From positions 124,001 to 188,000 of the forward strand of contig CANMRV010000002.1 of the NCBI GenBank assembly GCA_947500435.1: a DNA stretch of 64,000 bases, given 5' to 3'. Shown one piece after another: positions 9,618 to 19,426 of the stretch. The translations under genes were made by a program, and so were the position numbers. The notes beneath the pieces were generated by a model, which did not search any database, had not been told where the DNA came from, and saw only the letters and a program-made list of their open reading frames with translations. Source of the DNA: an uncultured Flavobacteriaceae bacterium. GTDB lineage: Bacteria > Bacteroidota > Bacteroidia > Flavobacteriales > Flavobacteriaceae. Position 1 is the first letter of the stretch. Each line of letters opens with the position of its first letter.

Positions 9618-10496
9618 ATGGAATCAATCGAAGGTATAACGAGAAACATAAATGAAAGTTTTAAATGTCCCAAAATGAAAAAAAATTTAAAAGTAAAACG
9701 AGATTACAAATTACAGTTCCAGAGAAGTAATAAGACTTATCTTTTACTAAGTAGAATATTTCCACTATTGTTACTTCTGTTAGCTTCTTCATGCTATACC
9801 TCAAAAGGATTCAACTATTTGCAAAGCGATCAGGGCACCTTAACAATACCACTTATTCCGGCAAGATATGTAGTTCAACCTAATGATGTACTTAGCATCA
9901 AAGTACAGAGCAGGGATCCTGAAGAATCAGCGTTCTACAACTCATCTAGTCTAGAAAATAGAAATGTCGAACCAAACCCAGCGTCTTTATTTCTTTCTGG
10001 TTATACAGTCAATCGTGACGGTATGATCAACATGGCTAATATTGGTGAGCTAAAGGTAAGTGACCTTAGTATTGAAGAAATAGAGGACCTTGTGCAGAGC
10101 GAAATTGATAAACAACTGGTGGACGCTACTGTTTCAGTAAAGCTTACCAGCTTTAAAGTTTCGGTATTGGGAGATGTTAAAAATCCGGGTACCAATTATA
10201 TTTACAATACTCAAGTAAACATATTTGAGGCACTTAGTGCCGCCGGGGATTTAAATATATCTGCAAAGCGAAAAAAGATAAAATTGATAAGGCAAATAGG
10301 AGATAAATCCAAGGTCGTGAATTTAGATTTGAGAGACCCCATGATAATACATTCACCGTACTATTTGTTGCACCCCAATGACGTACTCTATGTAGAAACG
10401 TCGAAACCAAATCTGGCTCAGAAAAACATAGGAGTATTCGGACTTATTTTATCTGCGATAAGTACAACTATATTAGTATTGAATTTTTCAAAATAG
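9618..10496 (+). CDS. polysaccharide export outer-membrane lipoprotein (Wza-like)
   Basis: Outer-membrane export channel component. A hydrophobic stretch ends in LLASSC, a lipobox with lipidated Cys59 counted from the ATG at 9618. Then come the polysaccharide export domain (PNDVLSIKVQ, about 85-190) and one SLBB domain (about 190-260). A C-terminal hydrophobic helix (GLILSAISTTILVLNF) may span the outer membrane as in Wza. A shorter start at 9675 (MKKNLKVKRD) would give a more usual signal peptide and is quite possible. It precedes the Wzc-like kinase gene by 116 bp, the standard Wza-Wzc pairing. Confidence 0.9.
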   Translation: MESIEGITRNINESFKCPKMKKNLKVKRDYKLQFQRSNKTYLLLSRIFPLLLLLLASSCYTSKGFNYLQSDQGTLTIPLIPARYVVQPNDVLSIKVQSRDPEESAFYNSSSLENRNVEPNPASLFLSGYTVNRDGMINMANIGELKVSDLSIEEIEDLVQSEIDKQLVDATVSVKLTSFKVSVLGDVKNPGTNYIYNTQVNIFEALSAAGDLNISAKRKKIKLIRQIGDKSKVVNLDLRDPMIIHSPYYLLHPNDVLYVETSKPNLAQKNIGVFGLILSAISTTILVLNFSK

Positions 10497-10612
10497 ATTA
10501 AAATCTGCCCTAAAATCTATCTATAACCTAGTTATGTGCATGCATTGAACATTGTATAAATAGAATATGTATGAAAAGATTAAAGTTATAAAAGACTTGA
10601 TAAGACATTAGA

Positions 10613-13024
10613 ATGAAAAACATAAGTGATAAAAATATAAACGAATTGCAAGAGGTTAATTTGAGATTATTCTTGCAAAAGGTCTATAAAAACAAGCTAT
10701 TTTTTTTAATAAGCATTTGTTTGTGTGTATCAGTGGCGTTAGCATATATTTTTCTTTCTACTCCTAAGTACGAGGTGTCAACATCTATTTTAATTGATCC
10801 ATCTGGAAGTAATCGCCTTTTGGGTGATAGTAAATACGTTGACGGGGGAGTGAGCTTAATCGAAATGGAAAAGAACCTTTACAACGAAATTGGCATTATT
10901 AAATCATATAGCCTAATTAGCCAGACCATAGAGGATGTTGGTTTTGATGTTTCTTATCATTCTGGTAATTGGCTAAGAAAGAAGGAGTACTATAATAATT
11001 TTCCGTTCAAAGTTTCATTAACAAAGACCAAAACGCAGCTTAATAATGTTGCTTTTGAAGTGGAGATACTCGATGATAAAACGTATAGCTTAACTGTTGA
11101 AGCGGATGATTTTATGGTTTCAAACCCATCTACTGGTTCCTCACGAAAGGTGGAAAGCGAACTCAGTTTTACAAAGGTATTTTCCTTTGGTGAGATGGTC
11201 CAACATGATTATTTCACTTTTATATTAGAAAAACCTGACTTTGAATTTGCCAAAGGTGAATTTGAAAATAAGGAGTTGAGTTTTATCATTCATAACCTGA
11301 ACGGGCTGGCCAACGACTATGTTGAGAACATAGAAGTAGACAATATAGATATTCAAGCGAGTATTTTTAAAATAGCTTCATATGGAACCCTAGTAGACAA
11401 AGAAATTGATTTTCTCAAAAAGCTAACGGAAAATTATATTAATAATAAGCTAATCTCCAGAAACAAAATTGCGGCAAGTAAAGAATCATTTATCAGAAAT
11501 CAACTTGATATTGTAACAGATTCTCTGTTGAAGGTAGAATTAAATCTTGAACTATTCAAACAAGATGAGAATGCAGTTAATTTGGGCGCGACGGCATCCA
11601 ACGCATTAGGCTTAACACAAAGCTTAAATGTTGATAAGGCCAAAATGCAACTAGAAATAAAGTACTACAATTCTCTTATAAAATATGTTGAAAATAATCA
11701 GAACAGTGATGATTTTGTCATTCCAACTGCAATGGGTATTGAAGACCCATTGATTAATGAAAATATCAATGAGCTAAAACGGCTGTACACTTTAAGGTCA
11801 AAAAAGAAGTTTTTCATAACTAGCGGAAGTAAGGAGATGAGAATTCTTAATGACCAGATAAATGAATCAACGGGATTATTATTGAACAATTTACGTACAT
11901 CGATTAAATCTTCTGAATTTGCCTTACGTGGTTTAAGATCACAACTATCAGAGTACAACGGATTAATCAGCAAACTACCTACTAAGGAAAAGCAATTGCT
12001 TAATATTGAAAGGCAAAGTAATTTATATGAAAATCTATTTAACTATCTAAGTCAAGAGCTGGCCAAAACCGGCATAGCTAGAGCTGAGAATGCTCCCGAC
12101 ACTAGGGTTTTAGATGGGGCGAGAATGGTAGGTGATGGTCCGGTCGCACCACAAAAAAAACTACTGCTGGTATTGGCGGGCATTTTAGGGACACTAATTC
12201 CTTTAACAAAAATTGTGTTCTTTCCGTCGGATGATGTCATTGAAAACAGCAATCAAATTATTGCAAATACTGACATTCCAATAATTGCAAGCATATCTCA
12301 TCACGATTCAAAATTCAAAACTTCAGATTCTGATGTTTCTCTTTGGAGAGTAAAAGAATCATTCAGAGATTTATACGTCAATTTAAAGACGGTTCATGCG
12401 AAAGAAGGATGTTGTGTATTGGGAATAACCTCGATAATGCCAGAAGAAGGCAAAACCTTTTGCGCTATCAATCTAGGAATAACCTTGGCCGAAGCAGGTA
12501 AAAAAACGCTTATTATCGATACGGATTTGAGGAACCCGAGTCTTATCAATGAAAGGGACAAAATTGATGGAAAAGGGCTCTCCGATTATTTGCAAGGCAA
12601 TGTTAGTTCTTTGGATGACATTATTTATCCGCACGAGAAACTAAGCAACCTGCAGTTCATTCCAACGGCCGTTGATAATGGTAATATTCTTGGACTGTTA
12701 TCAGGATCTAAGATGAAATCGATTTTCTTGCAGCTACAAGAAAAATATGACTACATAATACTAGATACTCCAGCTGTAGGATTGGTTTCAGACTTTCTAT
12801 TATTCTCCGAGATTATCGATATTAACCTCTTTGTAGTTCGAAGAAAGATTGCTAAGATTGCATTTTTGCGAGATTTTGAAACATTAATGCTGCGAGGTAA
12901 GAAGAAAAATAGTTATATCATTTTCAATGATGCATTAAAGAAGGATTTTAAACATGGCTACGGTCAAATATATGGGGCCAATAGAGAACTTCAATTTATT
13001 GATGATACGCTGACAGTCTCGTGA
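10613..13024 (+). CDS. Wzc-like polysaccharide co-polymerase / BY-kinase
   Basis: An 803-residue inner-membrane chain-length regulator fused to a bacterial tyrosine kinase. It has a Wzz domain with a membrane helix (about 27-47), a long periplasmic coiled-coil region (about 270-480), a second helix (about 512-532) and a cytoplasmic kinase. Walker A is SIMPEEGKTF (about 605-614), with E where most have G. Walker A' is LIIDTDLR and Walker B YIILDTPA (about 711-718). The C-terminal tail has only two clustered tyrosines (GYGQIYG, about 783) instead of the usual tyrosine run, so autophosphorylation control may be reduced. It controls polymer length with the Wza-like protein upstream and the Wzy-like polymerase downstream (47-bp gap). 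Confidence 0.92.
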   Translation: MKNISDKNINELQEVNLRLFLQKVYKNKLFFLISICLCVSVALAYIFLSTPKYEVSTSILIDPSGSNRLLGDSKYVDGGVSLIEMEKNLYNEIGIIKSYSLISQTIEDVGFDVSYHSGNWLRKKEYYNNFPFKVSLTKTKTQLNNVAFEVEILDDKTYSLTVEADDFMVSNPSTGSSRKVESELSFTKVFSFGEMVQHDYFTFILEKPDFEFAKGEFENKELSFIIHNLNGLANDYVENIEVDNIDIQASIFKIASYGTLVDKEIDFLKKLTENYINNKLISRNKIAASKESFIRNQLDIVTDSLLKVELNLELFKQDENAVNLGATASNALGLTQSLNVDKAKMQLEIKYYNSLIKYVENNQNSDDFVIPTAMGIEDPLINENINELKRLYTLRSKKKFFITSGSKEMRILNDQINESTGLLLNNLRTSIKSSEFALRGLRSQLSEYNGLISKLPTKEKQLLNIERQSNLYENLFNYLSQELAKTGIARAENAPDTRVLDGARMVGDGPVAPQKKLLLVLAGILGTLIPLTKIVFFPSDDVIENSNQIIANTDIPIIASISHHDSKFKTSDSDVSLWRVKESFRDLYVNLKTVHAKEGCCVLGITSIMPEEGKTFCAINLGITLAEAGKKTLIIDTDLRNPSLINERDKIDGKGLSDYLQGNVSSLDDIIYPHEKLSNLQFIPTAVDNGNILGLLSGSKMKSIFLQLQEKYDYIILDTPAVGLVSDFLLFSEIIDINLFVVRRKIAKIAFLRDFETLMLRGKKKNSYIIFNDALKKDFKHGYGQIYGANRELQFIDDTLTVS

Positions 13025-13071
13025 GTAAACTATTGTTTGATTTTAAGTATGCTGTTTAATATCGTAATAAA

Positions 13072-14439
13072 ATGAATAGTTACGATCAATATTTCAATTG
13101 GCCAGAGGTGCATTTGGAGCACTTCTATATTTACTTCGCGTTGGCTGCGGTCACGGCGCTATACTTGGTAATCAAAAGTGATTCAAAGCATAAGGTAGAA
13201 TTATTTTTCCTGTCTTTTTTTTTACTGACGGGTAATATCAATAACATATTAACCTTAAAAATTCCAGGGTTCAGTTTCTTTGAAATTCAACCCATACGGT
13301 TTCTCTATCTTTTATTGTTGTTCTTTATCGTTAGAAAAACGTTTCTATCAAAAGAAAAGCAACATCTTTCGCTAAATAGAAAAACACCATGGTTCCTAAT
13401 ATTGCTTTATGCCTATGTAGTTTTACTCGCTCTTTCGGTGATTGTCAACATCTCCCATATGGGTGTGTCAGAAGGATTAAAAGTGATTCTTGATGCCGCG
13501 GCTTTTCTAATACTTTTAACATCCTTGAGTCTAATGGCAGATAAGCCCTCTTATGACCTCATTGGAAAATCAATCATTATTGGTGCGGTGGTCTCTAGTT
13601 TGGTCAGCCTTATGCAGTTATCAATTGATCCTTACTTTCTTCGAATAGGGGATGAGAGGTTAGCATTTGGTAGTTTTTTGAGATCAAATGGGATATTTAG
13701 TACCGAATATTTTAACTCGTATTATTTGATTATTGCCATTACTTGGACTTTAATAACCATTAAAAAAAAGTGGTTGAAAATTACCTTAATCACACTATTT
13801 ACCCTAGGAGTATTATCCACTTTTCAAAGAATGAGTTGGATAATCTTAGCTTTGGTTCTTATTACATATTCGGTTTACGTAAAAAAGGCAGCTATTGAGA
13901 AATTACTATTAGTAGGGCTGACTTGCCTCGCCTTGATTTTATCGTTTTCTATTTTTTATTATCAAGATATTATGAATAGTTCATTGGTAAAGGAAAGGTT
14001 AAGTCAATCTGTGGAGGGCAGAGAAGGATATTATACTATGGTCATAGATAATATTGGAAAAAAACCATTATTTGGGTATGGGGATTTAAAAAATGAGGTG
14101 TACTATGTAAATTTACTGCGGATAACTTATGACAGAGATAGGGCGACAGCCACCACTGGAGATTTGCATAGTGGTTATTTTTCTGCAATGTTTCTTTATG
14201 GTATTCCCGCTTTCGTCTGTTTCACCTTATTTGTACTATCAGCGGTATTTTATTATTCAAATTCATTTAATGATAATCTGTATTTTGTAATTCCATTTCT
14301 TGTAAGTATTCTTTATGTGATAGGTAATCTAACCAATACCTTTCTATTTTTGAAATATGTTTCAGTTCTCTATGCAATACATATTGGTATTGGTATGGGA
14401 ATCAATAAAATAAAAGAACAGTCGAGTTCACAAAACTAA
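13072..14439 (+). CDS. O-antigen ligase/polymerase (Wzy-like) membrane protein
   Basis: A 455-residue polytopic protein with roughly eleven membrane helices and a large external loop around residues 290-370 containing GREGYYTMVIDNI and a following GYGD. This is the layout of the Wzy_C / O-antigen ligase superfamily, where this loop carries catalytic residues that join undecaprenyl-linked repeats. In this operon, between the BY-kinase and the flippase, a repeat-unit polymerase role is most likely. Sequence in this family is poorly conserved, so ligase versus polymerase cannot be told apart. The Wzx-like gene follows by 23 bp. Confidence 0.82.
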   Translation: MNSYDQYFNWPEVHLEHFYIYFALAAVTALYLVIKSDSKHKVELFFLSFFLLTGNINNILTLKIPGFSFFEIQPIRFLYLLLLFFIVRKTFLSKEKQHLSLNRKTPWFLILLYAYVVLLALSVIVNISHMGVSEGLKVILDAAAFLILLTSLSLMADKPSYDLIGKSIIIGAVVSSLVSLMQLSIDPYFLRIGDERLAFGSFLRSNGIFSTEYFNSYYLIIAITWTLITIKKKWLKITLITLFTLGVLSTFQRMSWIILALVLITYSVYVKKAAIEKLLLVGLTCLALILSFSIFYYQDIMNSSLVKERLSQSVEGREGYYTMVIDNIGKKPLFGYGDLKNEVYYVNLLRITYDRDRATATTGDLHSGYFSAMFLYGIPAFVCFTLFVLSAVFYYSNSFNDNLYFVIPFLVSILYVIGNLTNTFLFLKYVSVLYAIHIGIGMGINKIKEQSSSQN

Positions 14440-14462
14440 CCCGAGCACCGCTACATTAGAAT

Positions 14463-15824
14463 ATGAAAGCAATTGAAAGGATAAAAAAAGCTTTCCTTAA
14501 GGGAAATAATCGATCCGTTCAGGCCAAAAAGAATGTGTTGCTGACCATTGTAGTTAAAGCTCTTGGTGTATTCATTGGCTTTATTTATTTTCCTTTGTCA
14601 TTAGATTATCTCGGGGCCGTAAAGTTTGGTATCTTCTTAACCCTACTCTCAATAGTAGACTGGTTTTTGAATTTTGATATTGGTATCGGTTTAGGGTTAC
14701 GAAATAAGTTTGGCGAATCAGTGGCCAATGATGATGATGAAAAAGCTAAACGTTATGTAAGTACAGCTTACTTTGGTTTAGGTCTTATTGTCTCAGTGCT
14801 TACTATCGTGCTTCTTATCTTGAATTATATCCTGCCATGGACTAATTGGCTCAATATTGCACCTGAACTTGTTGATGAAGTCAGGACTCTCGGTGCAATC
14901 ATCATTGTTGCTTTTGGCATACAGTTTATTTCGCGTAATATCTATGAAATATTCTATGCACTGCAAAAGATGGCTTATGTTGAATTGTTTTCATTAATCA
15001 CAAAAGCATCTTTCCTTATACTAATAATCTTAATTCCTTTTATAGTTCCCGATTCACTACTTCTTTTTGGTGCCGCCAAATCCTTGACATTTGCTCTAGT
15101 TCCTTTAACTGTTGGCTTGTATTTTTTCAGACGTAACTTTAGCAAGTATAGGCCCTACTTGAAGCACGTTAGATTAGATTATTTCAAAGACCTATTTTCT
15201 CTAGGAATTAAATTCTTTGCTATTAAAATTGCCATGCTTGTTATACATCAGACAAACAATATTCTAATTGCCAGTTTTGTTTCTTTGGAAGGAGTACCCC
15301 AGTATGAGGCCGCATATAAGTATCTCTCTATATTCATGTTATTGTTTGTTATTTTGAATAACCAACTTTGGCCGTCCAATATCGAAGCCTATGCTAAAGG
15401 TGAGTTAGATTGGATGAAAAAATCGATGCGAACTGTAGTGAAAATTTGGATTGGAACGGTATTCCTAGCGTTATTTATGGTATTGGTATCTCCCTTTGTT
15501 TACAAATTATGGTTAGGAGAAAACCTTGATATACCCATAGCTATTTCTATTGCAGTGGCAGTATCTATTTGCTTAACAACGTGGGTAAATATGTTCAACA
15601 TAGTAACAAACGGAACCGGTAAGATCAAACTTCAAATGTACTCATGGATATTTGCAGCTCTTATAAATATTCCGGCATCGCTATTTTTCGTTAAAGTATT
15701 AGACTTTGGTGTCGTTGGTATTGTATTAGGAACAATTACTAGTCTAATACCCATCGCAGTTTTATCACCGATTCAAGTAACTAAAATTTTAGCTAAAAAA
15801 GAACGTGGGATATGGTCAAAGTAG
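14463..15824 (+). CDS. lipid-linked oligosaccharide flippase (Wzx-like, MATE/MVF superfamily)
   Basis: A 453-residue membrane protein with about 12-14 helices. It begins with a positively charged amphipathic segment and a helix rich in glycine (VVKALGVFIGFIYFPLSLDY), typical of polysaccharide flippases. An internal GIGLGLRNKFGE segment matches the conserved cytoplasmic loop of the family. It moves undecaprenyl-diphosphate-linked repeat units to the periplasmic face. It follows the polymerase with 23 bp between. The plus-strand operon is then interrupted by a minus-strand gene that converges on this one, so it may be the last gene of the first transcript. Confidence 0.88.
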   Translation: MKAIERIKKAFLKGNNRSVQAKKNVLLTIVVKALGVFIGFIYFPLSLDYLGAVKFGIFLTLLSIVDWFLNFDIGIGLGLRNKFGESVANDDDEKAKRYVSTAYFGLGLIVSVLTIVLLILNYILPWTNWLNIAPELVDEVRTLGAIIIVAFGIQFISRNIYEIFYALQKMAYVELFSLITKASFLILIILIPFIVPDSLLLFGAAKSLTFALVPLTVGLYFFRRNFSKYRPYLKHVRLDYFKDLFSLGIKFFAIKIAMLVIHQTNNILIASFVSLEGVPQYEAAYKYLSIFMLLFVILNNQLWPSNIEAYAKGELDWMKKSMRTVVKIWIGTVFLALFMVLVSPFVYKLWLGENLDIPIAISIAVAVSICLTTWVNMFNIVTNGTGKIKLQMYSWIFAALINIPASLFFVKVLDFGVVGIVLGTITSLIPIAVLSPIQVTKILAKKERGIWSK

Positions 15825-15905
15825 AGAATTAGTTTTTTGATTTGAATGGTAAATAGTCCCAATTCAAGCCAATTTCCTAGAAGATTTGATAGTAATACGT
15901 TTTAC

Positions 15906-16721
15906 TTAAGACACCTTTTCTTTAATGCTCCTGAACCTTACCCAATACAGTGCTAACATAAATAGTATTAGGGCAAATACAGTTTCTTTAATTTCAACAA
16001 TCCCGTGGCCTTTCAGGTTGACTAAAACAGCCCTAAGTGTATTTCCAAATAACCAGTTGGCACAGAAAAGTATTCCAAAAATGATAGGAGGAAGGGGTAG
16101 CCCCCTCTTGTTAATGAAGGCTTTAAAATTTCCGTTCAATTTGGTAAGTAGCGGTATGATAAAAAGGTAGGTTAAGAATGCGATATAAAACAGTCTGTGC
16201 ATTGTGAAAAGGGCGAAAATCCCTTTTTTTTCTACGCCGTCTTCGGTTCTTCCATGAAAAACCTGAATATTATGTATATTAAATTCCTCTTGGGCGTTAA
16301 TCTTTTTTAGGGCCTCTGGAGTAGCGTAGTTAAAAATTCGTTGGCCCCAACTAATCTCTTCTCCAAAAGCAAAAAGGAATAAAAAAGCAAGGCCCATGAA
16401 ATAAAATCTTTTTATGTTCTTGAATCTTTTATTTTCAGATAGAAAGCGTTTTGGTTTGGCAGCCAATAGAAAAAAAGTAATAGCTGTTAACAGAAAAAAT
16501 AGTGCTCCTATATTTTCATAGAACCCATCTTCTTTTGTTGTCCGCAATAACATATCATTCGATATATAACAAGGAAGATAAAAAAGAGGAATTAGAACAG
16601 AAAAAATCTGGTATTTGTTGGTTGTAAAGTTTGCTTTTTTCAATTTAGTCTCTTTAAAAACACATGGTATTAGAAAATTTAAGATACTTATAAATCCTTG
16701 CAGTAAGGCAGTTTGCGGCAA
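15906..16721 (-). CDS. uncharacterised polytopic membrane protein with GEEISWGQR motif
   Basis: About 271 residues with seven or so membrane helices. The most distinctive piece is FGEEISWGQRIF near residue 120, followed by an N-x-Q-E-E-(F)N-x-HN stretch and an FxxHR motif. Acidic and histidine residues at helix ends recall membrane-embedded metalloenzymes, but I can name no family and give no function. Only a TTG start (16721) covers the first helix; the first ATG in frame would begin at residue 54 (MLLRTTKEDG) and lose it, so the start is uncertain. It is the only minus-strand gene inside the assembly block, converging on the flippase and diverging from a glycosyltransferase. Confidence 0.65.
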   Translation of the reverse strand: MPQTALLQGFISILNFLIPCVFKETKLKKANFTTNKYQIFSVLIPLFYLPCYISNDMLLRTTKEDGFYENIGALFFLLTAITFFLLAAKPKRFLSENKRFKNIKRFYFMGLAFLFLFAFGEEISWGQRIFNYATPEALKKINAQEEFNIHNIQVFHGRTEDGVEKKGIFALFTMHRLFYIAFLTYLFIIPLLTKLNGNFKAFINKRGLPLPPIIFGILFCANWLFGNTLRAVLVNLKGHGIVEIKETVFALILFMLALYWVRFRSIKEKVS

Positions 16722-16823
16722 TATATCGATGAATTATTAGTTTAATTAGATTATCTTTCTTTTTTTCTAAAAAATCATAAAAAACAACCTTTTCACCTAG
16801 ACTTAGACACTATTAAACTGATT

Positions 16824-18026
16824 TTGCAAAAGGAAAACCAAAATACCACCAACCATGTTGTTTTTTTAGGGGAATCGGGTTTCCCCATTGGACTGGCGAC
16901 TATTCAAAGAATAACCTTAGTGGCCAAAGCACTGCAATATGTGGGAAATAAAGCATCCGTAATTTGTAGGAAAGGTGTTTGGAAGAAAAGTGAGAATATA
17001 GATTTTGAAAGTCATGGTAATTACGAAGGTATCGACTATGTCTATACTTCAAAAAGCCCTTATAGGCCAGAAGGGTTTCTTACTAGAAATGTACATAAGC
17101 TGAAAGGGATGTATGGCGAGTTCAAGTATTTAAAATATTTAAAGAAAAATGATAAACTAGATGTGGCAATAATTTCAGATATGAAAGTTGTTCATGTTCT
17201 CCGTTATTTCATGTATTCAAATTTTCTAAATTTTCCTATTGTGATAAATTTTGTCGAAATGACTTCTTCAATGCAGCACAGGGATAATTTTTTTATTAGA
17301 ATCAACGACTACCTGCATGATAAATGGGCTATTCGATTATTTGATGGAGCCCTACCCATTAGTGATAGGTTAATCGATTATTATAAGTTGGTCTCACATT
17401 CCAAACCTAGCTTGAAACTCCCAATCCTGTGTGATTTTGAAAAGTTCAGTAAAGTAAAGAACCTAGAAGAACCTTATTTTTTGTACTGCGGAAGCATCCG
17501 GTATACTGAGGTAAGAAATTTTATTATTGAAGCCTATAAAAGCTTACCAGATAGTGAAAGCACTAAACTATACATGATAATAAGTGGAGGCACAAAAAAG
17601 GAAACCAGTCTTTTAGAACAAGAACTAAATACGCACTTTGACACCCAATCAATAAAACTATTCTCCAACATACCATATGAAGAGCTAGTTAAATTGTATA
17701 TGAATGCCATAGCATTACTGATTCCGTTACGACCTACAATTCAAGATTCCTCGAGATTTCCGCATAAAATTGGAGAATATCTCGCATCTGGTAATCCGGT
17801 AATAACAACAAATGTGGGCGAAATAGCAAATTATTTTGTGGATGGTAAAAGCGCGTTAATCGCCAATTCTTATACCGTAAGTTCCTTTGCAGAGAAAATG
17901 AGATTTGTATTGGATTATCCAGCTTTGGCTAACGAAATCGGATTGAGGGGAAGAGAATTGGGTCTAAAAGAATTCGATTATAAAGCCCATGGAAGTAGGC
18001 TGCAGAAGTTCATAGAGGAACTTTAA
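16824..18026 (+). CDS. GT4-type glycosyltransferase
   Basis: A 400-residue GT-B fold protein. The N-terminal half has the acceptor-side glycine-rich start VVFLGESGFPIGLATIQR. The C-terminal half has the donor-site block FPHKIGEYLASGNPVI (around residue 313) characteristic of glycosyl transferases group 1. It adds one sugar from a nucleotide donor to the lipid-linked repeat unit on the cytoplasmic side. The start is a TTG at 16824; no ATG precedes the conserved N-terminus. It opens the second run of plus-strand genes, divergent from the uncharacterised membrane protein with about 100 bp between. Sugar specificity unknown. Confidence 0.82.
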   Translation: MQKENQNTTNHVVFLGESGFPIGLATIQRITLVAKALQYVGNKASVICRKGVWKKSENIDFESHGNYEGIDYVYTSKSPYRPEGFLTRNVHKLKGMYGEFKYLKYLKKNDKLDVAIISDMKVVHVLRYFMYSNFLNFPIVINFVEMTSSMQHRDNFFIRINDYLHDKWAIRLFDGALPISDRLIDYYKLVSHSKPSLKLPILCDFEKFSKVKNLEEPYFLYCGSIRYTEVRNFIIEAYKSLPDSESTKLYMIISGGTKKETSLLEQELNTHFDTQSIKLFSNIPYEELVKLYMNAIALLIPLRPTIQDSSRFPHKIGEYLASGNPVITTNVGEIANYFVDGKSALIANSYTVSSFAEKMRFVLDYPALANEIGLRGRELGLKEFDYKAHGSRLQKFIEEL

Positions 18027-18080
18027 GATATAGTTTGGATAAATAATAGTTTAGCTTAAGATAGTAGTAATTGTGAAGTA

Positions 18081-19199
18081 ATGACTGTGCGGAAAAATAT
18101 TTGTATTACGATAAATTCGCTGGCAAGCGGCGGTGCAGAAAAACAATCTTTGTTATTGGCAAAAGCTCTAAAAATACATCATAATACTATTCTGGTCATA
18201 CTTAATCCCCAGCCAATATATCAACCTTTGATTTCGTTAATTGAGGAAGAAAATATTGACCACATATTTCTAGCTAAGAACCCAATTAAAAAAGCGGTTG
18301 AGTTTAGTAGCTTTCTTAAAAAGAGAAAAATTGAAATAGTTTTCTCTTTCTTGCCGACAGACACAATACTTTCAGGTGTTTGTGGCAAAATTATGGGAGT
18401 ACCCCATATATTTGGCGGAATTAGGAATAGCTTTATCCCTAGAATAAAATTCGCAGCTCTAAGACTCGCTCATAATTACTTGCTCAGCTATACAATTGCA
18501 AACAACTTTTCAGCGTATCACTCCTCGATTGAATTTGGTTTTAAGAAAAAAGTATTTGTAATTCCAAACGGAATTGAAATCAGACCTTTTTTTGAAAGAC
18601 AAATTTCAAAGCGCAAGGTCATAAGTATAATTAGTTTGGGTAGGTTGGTTGAACAGAAAGATTATGAAACCGCTCTAAAAAGTATTGCTGAATTAAAGAA
18701 AGATTTAAAAGCAACGGTTCAACTGAAATACAGGATTGTGGGTCATGGCCCCGAAAAAGAAAATATTATTACCAATATTAAAAAGTATAATTTACAAAAA
18801 GAGGTAGAAATTATCTCGAATCCATCTAACATATATGACTTATTGGCATCATCAGATATTTATTTGTGCACCTCTATATTTGAAGGTTTTTCCAATTCTA
18901 TTATGGAGGCCATGAATTGTGGATTGCCCATAATTGCTACTAATGCAGGAGATAATTCACGTCTAGTGATTCATGGTAAAAATGGATTTATTACGGACCT
19001 ACGAGATTATAGAAAATTGAGTCATCACTTGCTTGGCCTTATCGAATCGCCTGAGACACTTAATCAAATGGGTACAGAAAGCTATAACCATTTGGTCAAA
19101 TCTTTCAGTTATACTGTTTTTCAAAAAAACTATTTGAACCTTATCAAAAATATAGACAACATACAAATAAGTAATGGGGAATATATCGTTCAGGAATAG
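18081..19199 (+). CDS. GT4-family glycosyltransferase
   Basis: A 372-residue GT-B enzyme. It begins with the motif NSLASGGAEKQ, the acceptor loop typical of this group. The donor domain carries VIPNGIE, SLGRLVEQKDY (around residues 187-200) and the E-x7-E motif FEGFSNSIMEA (around 273-283), which holds the retaining catalytic region. It probably adds a hexose or N-acetylhexosamine to the growing repeat unit. Same strand as, and 54 bp after, the previous glycosyltransferase. Confidence 0.88.
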   Translation: MTVRKNICITINSLASGGAEKQSLLLAKALKIHHNTILVILNPQPIYQPLISLIEEENIDHIFLAKNPIKKAVEFSSFLKKRKIEIVFSFLPTDTILSGVCGKIMGVPHIFGGIRNSFIPRIKFAALRLAHNYLLSYTIANNFSAYHSSIEFGFKKKVFVIPNGIEIRPFFERQISKRKVISIISLGRLVEQKDYETALKSIAELKKDLKATVQLKYRIVGHGPEKENIITNIKKYNLQKEVEIISNPSNIYDLLASSDIYLCTSIFEGFSNSIMEAMNCGLPIIATNAGDNSRLVIHGKNGFITDLRDYRKLSHHLLGLIESPETLNQMGTESYNHLVKSFSYTVFQKNYLNLIKNIDNIQISNGEYIVQE

Positions 19200-19426
19200 A
19201 AGATGTTTAAATAAAGATGCTCTTTCCGCACATGCTATTGCCGGTAACATTCAAAACTAATCTAGATAACTATAAAGACATCTTTGAACGAATATATATG
19301 CCAATAAAAAGAGTTGGTTGTATATTGTGTTCTGCGCGCATACCTTTGTGCTTTATGATTTTGATATAGAAATTTTACGACGTAAACTCACGGATATCCC
19401 CCAGTGCCTCACGCCTTATTTTAATT

